Shown here piece by piece: positions 55,355 to 64,000 of a stretch of DNA of 64,000 nucleotides. The notes under the pieces were generated by a model, which saw only the letters and a list, made by a program, of their open reading frames with translations, did no database searches and was not told the origin of the DNA. The translations under genes and the position numbers were made by a program. Origin of the DNA: Hinthialibacter sp964556895 (GTDB lineage Bacteria > Hinthialibacterota > Hinthialibacteria > Hinthialibacterales > Hinthialibacteraceae). The DNA lies in contig CAZKYC010000013.1 in the NCBI GenBank assembly GCA_964556895.1, forward strand, positions 1 to 64,000. The letters are read 5' to 3'. Each line of letters begins with the position of its first letter. Position 1 is the first letter of the stretch.

Positions 55355-56047
55355 ATGATGCGCTTTTATGCTTATGTTGCTGAAAAGATGAAAAACTACT
55401 TGTGGGGGCGCGCCGCGCTCAACCACATCTCGCGCCACAGATGGTTTTACGCCAACTTTGAGGCGCTCTATACCTCGTTGGTCATCGTCTTGATAGTAAC
55501 AGCGTATATCATCATCGCCTACAAGATTCCATCGGCGTCGATGCATGACACCCTGCTCGAAGGCGACCGCATCTTTGTCGCCAAGTTTTTGTATAATTTT
55601 AACGACGTTGAAGTCGGCGACGTGATCGTGTTTCGCACCAAGGGAATCGAAGAGATTTATGAAGCCGACAAGCCCTATTACATCAAGCGAGTGGTTGGCC
55701 TTTCCGGCGATGAGATCCGCATTCACAACGGGTTCATCTACCGCAACGGCGAGTTGCTCAGCGAGCCGGATTTCTTCTTAAAAAATTATTACGTTCCCTA
55801 TCGGTCTAGATCACGGTTTATTGTGCCTGAGGGCGAGGTGTTTGTGTTTGGCGACAATAGTTACAACAGCCGCGATAGCCGCGATTGGGAGGGCGTCCCA
55901 ATTGAGAACGTGGTCGGCAAGGCGTTTTTTCGCTTTTGGCCGCTGAGCCGGGTCGGCCTGTTAGAGGGCGTTCCGCCCGAACGCGCCCGCATCAACCGCG
56001 ACAACGCCCCGCCGCCGTTGACCTCCAGCGTCTTTCAAAACGGATAG
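55355..56047 (+). CDS. lepB: Signal peptidase I, second tandem copy
   Basis: A 230-residue paralogue of the previous gene. The catalytic blocks are PSASMHDTLLEGDRIFV, YYIKRVVGLSGDEI and GDNSYNSRDSR, nearly identical to the first copy, while the membrane segment and tail differ. GAGGAT precedes the ATG at a good distance. A tandem duplication with divergence is evident; the two may differ in substrate range or timing. coaX starts 6 bases after it. Confidence 0.92.
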   Translation: MMRFYAYVAEKMKNYLWGRAALNHISRHRWFYANFEALYTSLVIVLIVTAYIIIAYKIPSASMHDTLLEGDRIFVAKFLYNFNDVEVGDVIVFRTKGIEEIYEADKPYYIKRVVGLSGDEIRIHNGFIYRNGELLSEPDFFLKNYYVPYRSRSRFIVPEGEVFVFGDNSYNSRDSRDWEGVPIENVVGKAFFRFWPLSRVGLLEGVPPERARINRDNAPPPLTSSVFQNG

Positions 56048-56053
56048 CGGGCC

Positions 56054-56818
56054 ATGGTCGACACCCTGCTCGCCATTGATATCGGCAACTCGCGCCTCAA
56101 GTTCGCCGCGTTTGGCAACGGCGACCTGTTGCGCCAAGACTACCTGCCCGCGCTGCCTGAATACGCCGAAAAAATCTGTCACGAAGCGGCCTTATGGAAC
56201 GAAGAATTCCACTTCACCGATTCGATCATCGCCTCGGTGTCGCCGCGCCTGGGCGACCTGATCGTCACTCGCATCGAACACGAAACCGGCCTGGCGCCAA
56301 TCGCAGTTGAGCCGCTCAAACAAGACTTGCTACCGCTCAAGGTTGACCGCCCTGAGACGGTCGGCGTCGACCGCGTGGTGAATTGTTTCGCCGCGCTTCA
56401 TCTTTATGGCGCTCCCGCCATCGTGATCAGCATGGGCACCGCCACCACCTTCGAGGCCCTTTCAACTGACGGCGAATACCTGGGCGGCGCTATCGCCCCC
56501 GGGGTGAAAATTTCGCTCGAAGCCCTCAGCCAGCGAACCGCGCTGCTGCCGCCTGCGGTGTGGAAAAAGCCCGACCGCCTCATCGCCAAAACCACTCTCG
56601 CCCACATGGAATCGGGCATGTATTACGGCTCGCTCAGCCTCATCGAAGGCATGACGCGCCGCATGAAACAAGAACTAGGCGACGGCGCCAAGATCATCGC
56701 CACCGGCGGCATCAGCGAACTTCTGGCCGAAGAAAACGTTTTTGACATTCTCGACCCCACCCTCACCCTCAAAGGCCTCAATCTGGTGTATACGGAGAAG
56801 ATAGTAAAAACAGAATAG
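56054..56818 (+). CDS. coaX: Type III pantothenate kinase
   Basis: CoaX performs the first step of coenzyme A synthesis and needs no free-ATP feedback site. The 254-residue ASKHA-fold protein shows the phosphate motif LLAIDIGNSRLKFA, the GVDRVVN active-site segment, SMGTATTFE, and GGAIAPGV. All family residues appear present. It is close downstream of the second signal peptidase. No birA, which often adjoins coaX, is found. Confidence 0.93.
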   Translation: MVDTLLAIDIGNSRLKFAAFGNGDLLRQDYLPALPEYAEKICHEAALWNEEFHFTDSIIASVSPRLGDLIVTRIEHETGLAPIAVEPLKQDLLPLKVDRPETVGVDRVVNCFAALHLYGAPAIVISMGTATTFEALSTDGEYLGGAIAPGVKISLEALSQRTALLPPAVWKKPDRLIAKTTLAHMESGMYYGSLSLIEGMTRRMKQELGDGAKIIATGGISELLAEENVFDILDPTLTLKGLNLVYTEKIVKTE

Positions 56819-56914
56819 AACCCTGTGTTTTCGATTTTTTTCCGCTTTGGTTTTGTCATAAAGCGTGTCATAATGGTTGTTTGCCGCTGAACCAAATTGA
56901 AAGAAGCCGTTTGA

Positions 56915-58153
56915 ATGACTGAACCGACCGCCTACCCCTCAGGCACTGACCTGCGTATCCTGCTGCAAGACTGCCAATGCGGCGACGGCCTGCTGAGACA
57001 ACCGGGCGCCGCCTCACCGCTGTTGCGCAAGGCCGTTCAGTCGGTCGGGTTTCAAGATTTGACCGAAGCCAGCTACGCGTTTGACGAGGGCGGCTATACC
57101 CTGGCGATTGTTCTCGCCGAATCTCACCTGGTGGTTCACACCTGGCCCGAATTCAACAACCTGGTGTTGGTCAATGTCAGCGTATGCGATTTTCTGCGCC
57201 CCAATCGTGAGCGTACGTTGAAACTCGCCGACGAGCTGCGCCGCGTGTTTCAACCGAAACGTCATCTTGTCGAAGAAAGCAGCATGGCCCCGCGACTGCA
57301 AGACAAGCTGGTCGCGGGCCATGGCTACTACGTTGAGATCGACAAACTCATCGCCTCGCGCAAAAGCGAATTTCAATCCATCACCGTCGCCGACACTCCC
57401 GTGTTTGGCCGCTCGCTGGTCATTGACGGCGTCTTTCAGGTCAGTGAAGCCGACAGCGCCTTCTATCATGAACCATTGGTGCATGTCCCTATGTTGGCCC
57501 ATCCCAATCCTCAGACGGTGATGATCTGCGGCGGGGGCGACGGCGTGGCCGCCAAAGAGGTGTTGCGTCACCCGTCGGTCGAACGCTGCGTCATTGTTGA
57601 TATTGACCCCGAAGTGGTCGATATCTCGCGCACAACGCTATCGGCGCTTCATCAGGGCGCATTAGACGACTCGCGGGTAGAGATTTGTATCGGAGACGCC
57701 AAAGACCACCTCAGTCATCTCGACGGCCAGTATGATGTGATTTTGGTCGACAGCACCGACCCAGTGGGCTGCGGCGAGCCGCTCTTCACCCAGGAATTTT
57801 ATCGCGACCTCTCGGGTTGTCTGGCCGATGACGGCTGGCTGGGGCTTCACGTCGGCTCGCCCTATATCATCGAAGAAGAATCGGCCCGGGCGGCGGCGAA
57901 AATCAACCAGGCGTTTCACCGCGCCGACCCCTATCTTCAGTATGTCCCTAGCTACGCCTCGATGATGGGTTTTATGATTTGTCAGAACCGAGACGAATTG
58001 CTGCCCAGCCCGGGCGCCTTACAGGAACGAATCGACGAACGCGAGCTGACCGGCCTCGAACTTCTCACCCCTGAAACCTACGCCGCCATGTTCGCTATCC
58101 CGCCCAAATTGCAGCATGTGTTTCCCAAAGTGTCGGCGCAGGTATTCGCCTAG
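56915..58153 (+). CDS. speH-speE: Fused S-adenosylmethionine decarboxylase and spermidine synthase
   Basis: The 412-residue fusion joins two successive steps of spermidine synthesis. Residues 1-120 match prokaryotic AdoMetDC: the self-cleavage pair is Glu69-Ser70 in AESHLVVHTWPE, with His75 and Cys91 (VNVSVCDF) in place. Residues 130-412 are spermidine synthase, with YYVEIDKL, DGVFQVSEADSAFYHE, GGGDGVAAKEVLRH and LVDSTDPVG. The aminopropyl donor made by the first domain could pass to the second. No speA, B or C gene lies near. Confidence 0.93.
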   Translation: MTEPTAYPSGTDLRILLQDCQCGDGLLRQPGAASPLLRKAVQSVGFQDLTEASYAFDEGGYTLAIVLAESHLVVHTWPEFNNLVLVNVSVCDFLRPNRERTLKLADELRRVFQPKRHLVEESSMAPRLQDKLVAGHGYYVEIDKLIASRKSEFQSITVADTPVFGRSLVIDGVFQVSEADSAFYHEPLVHVPMLAHPNPQTVMICGGGDGVAAKEVLRHPSVERCVIVDIDPEVVDISRTTLSALHQGALDDSRVEICIGDAKDHLSHLDGQYDVILVDSTDPVGCGEPLFTQEFYRDLSGCLADDGWLGLHVGSPYIIEEESARAAAKINQAFHRADPYLQYVPSYASMMGFMICQNRDELLPSPGALQERIDERELTGLELLTPETYAAMFAIPPKLQHVFPKVSAQVFA

Positions 58154-58289
58154 CCAAATCAACCACGTACCAGTGACGAAACCCTACGGACGGGCTATTG
58201 TATCTTGATCAAACAGGCCATCGTATTTGTTAGTCGCCTACTCATTCGCTGATTCAAAACCAAGGGCGTTTCTAAAGGAGCGGGGAGTC

Positions 58290-61200
58290 ATGCCAGAACA
58301 TCAAACCGAGCGCGTATCGCCAGTGTCAACGCGCGTCGCCTGGATCGTCGCAGCCATCGCGCTATTTGGAGCGTTCTTGCGCCTCTATCAACTCGACTAC
58401 ATGGCGTTTCACCACGACGAGTCGATCCACGCCTATTACGCCCACCAGATTTATCAGGGCGTCATGACCGCTTACAAGTATGACCCGACCTATCACGGGC
58501 CGTTTTTATATCACTACGGCGCGCTGTTCTTCATGCTGTTTGGCGACAGCGACTTCGCCGCCCGCCTGCCCTTTGTTTCATTTGGTATTTTGATGATGTA
58601 TTTCGTGTGGCGGCTGCGGCCCTGGATCGGGACCTATGGCGCGTTGTTCTCAATGACCCTGGTCGCGCTCTCGCCAACGATGTCATACTTTTCGCGCTTC
58701 GCCCGCAATGACATCTATATCGCCACCGCCGCGCTGGGGGTGTTGTTGTTTGCGCTCGAATATTTTCGCGACCGCAAACACTCACAACTTGTCTGGATGA
58801 CCTTCTGGCTCGCTTTAATGTATTGCATTAAAGAAAACTCGTATATGACGGGCTTTATTCTAGGCTCGTTTGTCACCGTCTACGGCGCCTATCTCATCAT
58901 CAGCGCCGGCGGCCTGATGAGAAGCGACGCGCTCAAAGCGGTTTTCGTCGACCGCGCCCCCTTCGTAAAACTCACCGCGTTTTACGCCATCTTTTCTTGC
59001 GGCGCCTTCAGCCTAGTCTATTACGTCACTCGCGGCTTCGCTGACGGCGCGTATCCAAAAAATCCAAACTCATCTCTGGCGTTGTCGCACATGTACAACC
59101 TGCGCACCGCCTGGAGCGAATATATCTCTGAACACGCCTGGGTGCAGCCGTTTTGGCTGTTCTTGTTTGGCGGCGTCACCGTGATGGTGATTATCGCGCT
59201 GGCTTGGGTGCGCAGCCGCCTTGAAACCGCCGACCCGTCAGAGCCATGGCTGTCGCGAATCGCGAAGCACAACGTCGGCGTGTTGACCGCGATTCTGGTC
59301 GCGCTCACTACCTACGCGTTTTTGTTCACCACGATGGGCTACAACCCGGGCGGAATGAAAGCGGGCGTCATCGACTACCTGCTCTATTGGATGGGCCAGC
59401 AAGACAACCCGCGCATCGCCGGCGCGCCGACTTACTTTTTACCTCGCCTGTTTATTTATGAAATCGCTGCTGTGTTGGTTGGCGGCGTCGCTTACCTGGT
59501 CTATACCCTGCGGGCGTTCGGCCTGGCGGGGTGCATCAGTTTTCAATTCGTCATCGCCGCGGCGATTTACACCTACAGCCGTGTGATTCTTTATCCCGGC
59601 TCAAGCCTGGTGACAACCCTGTTGGTCGCGGCGATCTTACTGATTCTTTCTGGGTTGGCGCTGGTGGGCGCGTTTTTCTTCAACCCATTTCGCCAGGGCA
59701 ATGAGAATGACGCACACGAGCCAGCCTTCGCGCTCGACGGCGTTCGCTCACTGTTTATCTATTGGACGCTGACATCGGTTTTGATCTACGCCATGTTGCA
59801 TGAAAAAGTGCCTTGGCTTCTGACCCACCAAGCGTTCCCGTTGTTGATTCTGGCGGGCATCTTCTTAGGCGATGTGTTTGTGCGATTGAAACCCGGCGTA
59901 GCGCGAAACGCGTTTCTTGTAGTGGTGGTGGTGGTGTGCGCCTTTCAAGCGCGTACGTCGATCCTGCTCAACTTCTATAACCCAGACAGCCCGCGCGAGC
60001 TGATGGTCTACACTCAATCTGACCAGAGCGTCAAACGCCTGGTCGATGAGATGGAACGCGCGGCCTATCAGTTAGGCCCTGACTACCGCCCGGTGAACTC
60101 GAAAGCCCGCCCCAAGAAGCCCATCGCCGTCATTCACGACGACCCGGCGTCATGGCCCTATAGTTGGTACCTGCGCAACTACAACTTCATCACCATCAGT
60201 TCTCAACAGCTGCCGCCGTCAAACGCGGAAGGCGTTCCCTTTGCGATCTTGAATCCGGGCATTCAAGAACGCATGGCGCCCTGGACTAAAGGCAAGTACA
60301 TCAAACAACAGATGCCCCACCGCGTCTGGTGGCCGATCGGCCAAAGCGAACTGCCCTTTGAATATTACCAAAACCGCAACCGCCCGATTGGCGAAGCGTT
60401 TGGCGCCTTGTGGCGCTATATGTTGCGTCGTGAAATGTGGAACGAAAATGACCCGTTGCTCAAACCCGGATCGTCTGATGTGGTGGTCTATCGCCGCCAT
60501 CCATTCAAAGACCCCGAAACCCCGCCTGACTTGCCGAAGGGCTATGACCAACAACCGCGCCCGCTCGAAATCACCGCCCAGGTGGGCGGCTTTGGAACCG
60601 GCCCCGGCCAGTTTAACGAACCGCGCGGCATTGCGCTGTCGCCTGACGAGAAAACGCTTTATGTTCTCGATGCGCACAATGCGCGGGTTCAGGTGTTTGA
60701 TTGTGAAAACGACCTTCGCTATGTCACTTCGTTTGGCGAGCTGGGAACCGGCGACGGCCAGCTTAGCGTACGCGGCGTCTCGCAATATGACCACGGCCCC
60801 AGCGGCGGCATCGACGTCGGGCCTGACGGCACAATCTATATCACCGACACCTGGCGCTACGTTCAAAACCAGAATGAACAAATCTTTGGCCGCATCGTCC
60901 GCTTGACCAAAGACGGCGAGCCATTGCCCAGCCTGGTTCCACCTGACGGGCCGTTCTTCTTCCCGCGCGGCTTGGCGGTCGATAAACGGGGCGTGCTCTA
61001 TGTCGCTGACACAGGGGCGAACCGCATCGTCCGCTTCGCCCCAGACGGGACGTATTTAGGCGTGTTCTTACAAAACATTGTCAGAGAGCCCGTGGGCGTC
61101 ATCATCGATAAAAAAGACGATACGGTGTATGTCTGTGACGTAGCGGGCAAGCGGGTCGTCGCCGTCAACCCAAGCGGCCAATTTGTCAAAGATTGGACCG

Positions 61201-61472
61201 TCTATGGCTGGGCCCCCAACAGCGAGGTTGCCATGCAGTGGATAGAGCCGTATATTGGGCTTGACCCAGCGGGCAACATTTTTGTGACCGATTCAACGGC
61301 CAACATGATTCATGCCTTTCTCAAGACACGAAACGAAGTTGTCTTGATAGGTGGAACCGGCTCGAACCCTGGTAACCTGAATCGGCCTAAAGATGTTTTG
61401 ATTGACTCCAGATACCAGGTATATATTGCTGATTCAAAGAACAACCGGGTAATAAGAGGCATAGTCCGTTAG
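58290..61472 (+). CDS. Agl23-like GT-C membrane protein fused to NHL repeats
   Basis: A 1060-residue protein. Residues 1-530 contain about 12 membrane helices and the first-loop motif FHHDESIHAYYAHQIY, a GT-C-fold hallmark in which DE is the catalytic or metal-binding pair. This resembles TIGR03663, Agl23-type proteins thought to glycosylate surface proteins. The C-terminal 300 residues form NHL-type beta-propeller repeats (FGTGPGQFNEPRGIALSPD, FFFPRGLAVDKRGVLYVADT, GNLNRPKDVLIDSRYQVYIA). The fusion suggests that the propeller, probably periplasmic, binds the acceptor. The ATG at 58290 has GGGGAG directly before it. Confidence 0.8.
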   Translation: MPEHQTERVSPVSTRVAWIVAAIALFGAFLRLYQLDYMAFHHDESIHAYYAHQIYQGVMTAYKYDPTYHGPFLYHYGALFFMLFGDSDFAARLPFVSFGILMMYFVWRLRPWIGTYGALFSMTLVALSPTMSYFSRFARNDIYIATAALGVLLFALEYFRDRKHSQLVWMTFWLALMYCIKENSYMTGFILGSFVTVYGAYLIISAGGLMRSDALKAVFVDRAPFVKLTAFYAIFSCGAFSLVYYVTRGFADGAYPKNPNSSLALSHMYNLRTAWSEYISEHAWVQPFWLFLFGGVTVMVIIALAWVRSRLETADPSEPWLSRIAKHNVGVLTAILVALTTYAFLFTTMGYNPGGMKAGVIDYLLYWMGQQDNPRIAGAPTYFLPRLFIYEIAAVLVGGVAYLVYTLRAFGLAGCISFQFVIAAAIYTYSRVILYPGSSLVTTLLVAAILLILSGLALVGAFFFNPFRQGNENDAHEPAFALDGVRSLFIYWTLTSVLIYAMLHEKVPWLLTHQAFPLLILAGIFLGDVFVRLKPGVARNAFLVVVVVVCAFQARTSILLNFYNPDSPRELMVYTQSDQSVKRLVDEMERAAYQLGPDYRPVNSKARPKKPIAVIHDDPASWPYSWYLRNYNFITISSQQLPPSNAEGVPFAILNPGIQERMAPWTKGKYIKQQMPHRVWWPIGQSELPFEYYQNRNRPIGEAFGALWRYMLRREMWNENDPLLKPGSSDVVVYRRHPFKDPETPPDLPKGYDQQPRPLEITAQVGGFGTGPGQFNEPRGIALSPDEKTLYVLDAHNARVQVFDCENDLRYVTSFGELGTGDGQLSVRGVSQYDHGPSGGIDVGPDGTIYITDTWRYVQNQNEQIFGRIVRLTKDGEPLPSLVPPDGPFFFPRGLAVDKRGVLYVADTGANRIVRFAPDGTYLGVFLQNIVREPVGVIIDKKDDTVYVCDVAGKRVVAVNPSGQFVKDWTVYGWAPNSEVAMQWIEPYIGLDPAGNIFVTDSTANMIHAFLKTRNEVVLIGGTGSNPGNLNRPKDVLIDSRYQVYIADSKNNRVIRGIVR

Positions 61473-61607
61473 TTTCATGTAACTATAGTTGACTATTTGT
61501 TGTATTTTATTCACTATTTTATTTTAGTGGTTTCTAAAAATTTACTTCTTTTTCTTAAGATAGTTACTACAATGTAGCCATACTTAACATTGTGCGATTC
61601 AAATGAT

Positions 61608-62618
61608 ATGACAATTACTTTACAAGAAGCGCCCATAGACTTTTCATCGCTTAGAGAATCTCAATGTCTCGATAAGCCGAGAACTCTTCTCGCCTTGGGT
61701 TTAGATGATTCTGAAGCAGAGTCGCTGCAATACCTCAACGAGCTCGGCTATATCATTGAAAATGGCCGCAAGCGCAAAAACCTCTACGAACAGATCCTGT
61801 CTCAAATTCCTAATGTGTTAATCATTGACATTGACGTGCTCAGCAATGAAGCGATTGAATTAATTAAACAGCTCAAAGAAAACCCACTGACCTACACCAT
61901 GCCCATCATCATCGTCTTGGGCAGCCATGACTTGTTGATGGAGATCGCGGTGTTAGAAGCGGGCGCCGAAGACTATGTCGTCAAACCGTTTTCGCCGAAT
62001 GTGTTGGCGGCGCGCATCCACACTAGCATGCGCCGCAACATCCGCCTGCAGGTCTCGAATCCACTGACCGGGTTACCCGGCGCGCTGTATATCGAAGAAC
62101 AAGTCACCCGGCGCCTTGAAGACGGCGCCCCGACCGCGTTGTGTTACGCTGATCTAGACAACTTTAAGGCGTTTAATGACCACTATGGCTATTCGCGCGG
62201 CGACAATTTGATTCGAATCTTGGCGACCATTCTTCACGAAGCGGTCAGCATGAACGGAAAACAAGGCGACTTTGTCGCCCACATTGGCGGCGATGATTTT
62301 GTCATGGTGGTGAATTACGATAACATCGACGCCGTCTGTAATTACGCCATTCGCAGTTTTGACGCGCTGGCGCCGTTTCAGTATGAGGAAGACGACATGA
62401 ACAATGGCCACATCCTCGCCAAAAACCGCCAGGGCGAAGAGATGCGCCTGCCGCTGGCATCGGTGTCAATCGGGGTGGTGTCAAACGAAAAGCGCGACAT
62501 TAAAACCTATCTAGAGATGACCGAACTCGCCGCTGAAATGAAAAAATTCACCAAGTCAGTCATGAAGGATGACCTAAACCGCAAAAGCATTTACCGCATC
62601 GACAAGCGCACACGGTAA
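61608..62618 (+). CDS. Receiver-like/GGDEF protein with GGDDF signature
   Basis: A 336-residue protein with a receiver-like N-terminal domain (about 25-145; VLIIDIDVLS has the Asp region, and AGAEDYVVKPF ends it) and a GGDEF domain (about 155-325; LTGLPGALYIEEQ, ADLDNFKAFNDHYGYSRGD). The active-site signature reads GGDDF where active enzymes usually have GG[DE]EF. It may be a weak or inactive diguanylate cyclase that binds GTP or c-di-GMP. Phosphorylation of the receiver cannot be confirmed. With the PilZ protein it points to cyclic di-GMP signalling. Confidence 0.85.
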   Translation: MTITLQEAPIDFSSLRESQCLDKPRTLLALGLDDSEAESLQYLNELGYIIENGRKRKNLYEQILSQIPNVLIIDIDVLSNEAIELIKQLKENPLTYTMPIIIVLGSHDLLMEIAVLEAGAEDYVVKPFSPNVLAARIHTSMRRNIRLQVSNPLTGLPGALYIEEQVTRRLEDGAPTALCYADLDNFKAFNDHYGYSRGDNLIRILATILHEAVSMNGKQGDFVAHIGGDDFVMVVNYDNIDAVCNYAIRSFDALAPFQYEEDDMNNGHILAKNRQGEEMRLPLASVSIGVVSNEKRDIKTYLEMTELAAEMKKFTKSVMKDDLNRKSIYRIDKRTR

Positions 62619-62710
62619 TCCAGGTTGTCTTCTCCTTTCCCCCGCTAGTCAACATGCTACACTTCGTGTTTGGCCTACGAGTTTTTTTCACCAACTAAGG
62701 GAGACGATTT

Positions 62711-63694
62711 ATGCCAGCCCGCGTCTTTGTCACTCGCCAGATTCCACCGAATTCACTTGACCGCCTCACTCAGGCGGGAATCGACTATGACATGTACCCC
62801 GAAGACCAGGTCATCCCCCGTGAAGTCTTGCTTGAGTCGGTCAAAGACCGCGAAGGCGTGTTGTGCATCCTGACAGAAACCATCGACGCCGAAGTGTTTG
62901 ACCACGCCAATAAAGCCAAAATTTTCGCCAACTATGCGGTCGGGTTTAATAACATTGACGTGGAAGAAGCCACCAAACGCGGCATCGCCATCACCAATAC
63001 GCCCGGCGTATTGACCAACGCGACGGCTGACTTAACTTGGACGCTGATTCTGGGCGCCGCGCGCCGCGCCGCCGAGACCGACGTCTATCTTCGCGAAGGC
63101 AAGTACACCGGCTGGGGGCCCATGTTGTGGCTAGGCCAAGACGTAACCGAACGCACCCTGGGCATTATCGGTATGGGACGCATTGGCCAGGCGGTCGCCG
63201 AACGCGCCGCCGCGTTTCGCATGAAGGTTCTATATACCGACGCCGCTGACAACAAAGAATTCGAATCAAACTATCCGTTCGAAGCCCGCCGCGTCGAGAT
63301 GGATGAATTGCTGAAAACCAGCGACATCGTCAGCGTCCACGTTCCATTGATGGACTCAACCCATCACCTCATTAGCGAAGCCGAACTGAAACAGATGCAA
63401 CCGCATTCGATTTTAATTAACTCTGCGCGCGGGCCAATTGTCGATGAAGCCGCGCTGGTCAAAGCGCTCAAAGAACAGTGGATCTGGTCAGCCGGGCTTG
63501 ATGTGTATGAAGACGAGCCGGTGGTGCATCCTGAATTGGTCAAACTGCCCAACACCTTGCTCTTGCCCCACCTGGGCAGCGCCACCATCGAAACCCGCAC
63601 CAAAATGGGCAACATCGCCGTCGATAATCTGATCGCCTTTTTTGAGGGCAAAAAACCGCCTACGCTATTAAATGAAGAGGTTTGGACAAAGTGA
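62711..63694 (+). CDS. D-2-hydroxyacid dehydrogenase (glyoxylate/hydroxypyruvate reductase)
   Basis: The 327-residue enzyme has the family fold with NAD(P)-binding GIIGMGRIGQAVAERAA, catalytic Arg in INSARGPIVDE, Glu in VYEDEPVVHPEL and His in LPHLGSAT. It best resembles the GyaR/GhrB group that reduces glyoxylate or hydroxypyruvate to glycolate or glycerate. The choice of NADH or NADPH is not clear. A good AAGGGAG site precedes the ATG. It is followed by a TPR gene. Confidence 0.9.
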   Translation: MPARVFVTRQIPPNSLDRLTQAGIDYDMYPEDQVIPREVLLESVKDREGVLCILTETIDAEVFDHANKAKIFANYAVGFNNIDVEEATKRGIAITNTPGVLTNATADLTWTLILGAARRAAETDVYLREGKYTGWGPMLWLGQDVTERTLGIIGMGRIGQAVAERAAAFRMKVLYTDAADNKEFESNYPFEARRVEMDELLKTSDIVSVHVPLMDSTHHLISEAELKQMQPHSILINSARGPIVDEAALVKALKEQWIWSAGLDVYEDEPVVHPELVKLPNTLLLPHLGSATIETRTKMGNIAVDNLIAFFEGKKPPTLLNEEVWTK

Positions 63695-63747
63695 CTTCCA
63701 CGATACAATCACTTATATGTCTCAAGTAAAAAGGTTGTTGGTTCACA

Positions 63748-64000
63748 ATGGATTTATTGCAAAAAGGAAAACGGTATGCTCAGGCGGGGCGCTTCGAAGA
63801 AGCGCTCGACGCGTTTCTGTTGGCGCTTGAAAATGATAAAGAAAATCCTGATTTACATTTTTATCTGGGGCTGAGTTTCAGCTCGCTTGAAGAGTTTGAA
63901 TACGCCAAACACCATTATGAAACCGCCCTGATGTTAGACCCCAACCACCAAAAGACCCAACTGGTGTTTGATAGCGTCAAAGACGTCGATGCAAAAACCC
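63748..64000 (+). CDS. TPR-repeat protein, 5' part only (runs off the window)
   Basis: An open frame starts at ATG 63748 (MDLLQKGKRYAQAGRFEEAL) and stays open to the window end, 84 codons. It contains two tetratricopeptide repeats: AGRFEEALDAFLLALENDKE and LEEFEYAKHHYETALMLDPN. It lies 53 bases after the dehydrogenase. Function is unknown. Confidence 0.8.
   Translation, partial: MDLLQKGKRYAQAGRFEEALDAFLLALENDKENPDLHFYLGLSFSSLEEFEYAKHHYETALMLDPNHQKTQLVFDSVKDVDAKT

Noticed and set aside
1..64000. tRNA, rRNA, tmRNA, RNase P RNA and CRISPR arrays
   Set aside because: Intergenic stretches were read for T-loop patterns, conserved RNA cores and regular repeat-spacer arrays, and none was found.

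Overview
The window looks like a chromosomal segment of an uncultured Gram-negative bacterium: it has lipoprotein signals, an RND efflux pump with an outer-membrane factor, SurA-like chaperones and type IV/type II pilin-like proteins. Base composition is moderate. Several features recall candidate phyla such as Hydrogenedentes, Sumerlaeota, Hinthialibacterota or Poribacteria: a DUF2961 protein, a Tat-type sulfatase, a xylose-isomerase-like sugar epimerase, GspG-like pilins with a GPDQ loop, and an Agl23-type GT-C glycosyltransferase fused to NHL repeats. That placement is inference; there is no rRNA or tRNA gene here to anchor it.

Layout. 0-8.4 kb: DUF2961 lipoprotein, queC-queE (queuosine precursor), miaB with a small exported partner, a membrane-anchored unknown, and purN. 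8.4-15.1 kb: a MITE-like element, then a marR-OMF-MFP-RND efflux operon with visible operators. 15.1-19.5 kb: NYN-domain protein with a cold-shock-like tail, a decayed toxin-antitoxin cluster, a sugar isomerase/epimerase and glutamate dehydrogenase. 19.5-28.6 kb: a large Thr/Pro-rich surface protein with FG-GAP repeats, era, a pilin-like protein, an MBL hydrolase, xerD, fic and a SIS protein. 28.7-36.2 kb: sulfatase, nucleotidyltransferase, a broken brnT with intact brnA, a CCA-adding-type enzyme, a lipoprotein and a tandem class III cyclase. 36.2-46.5 kb: AT-rich gap, HEAT-repeat protein with an FlhB-tail homologue, a GspG-like pilin, rhodanese, cobA-hemD fusion, membrane-anchored Pcm, a GAF-AAA+-Fis regulator lacking GAFTGA, and a PilZ protein. 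46.5-64 kb: repeat-rich gap, acs, a two-domain parvulin, a phosphoesterase, a hairpin-dense gap, hemW, two tandem signal peptidases, coaX, a speH-speE fusion, Agl23-NHL, a receiver-GGDDF protein, a glycerate dehydrogenase and the start of a TPR gene.

How it fits together. Most genes are housekeeping singletons or pairs. Secondary themes are cell-surface and export functions (pilins, signal peptidases, parvulin, lipoproteins) and nucleotide second messengers (tandem cyclase, receiver-GGDDF, PilZ). Toxin-antitoxin remnants occur at two places.

The most distinctive non-coding content is a set of interspersed palindromic repeats. One composite family (modules A, B and C) recurs at six or more sites, one B copy sits inside a 186-bp element with perfect 17-bp terminal inverted repeats, and a 182-bp block is duplicated next to acs. 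A gap upstream of hemW holds eight consecutive perfect-stem hairpins. The strongest candidates for something undescribed are that hairpin cluster, the A/B/C repeats, the tandem cyclase whose two domains appear to complement one another's missing residues, and the AAA+ regulator without a sigma-54 contact loop. All functional calls come from reading motifs; no database search was run.
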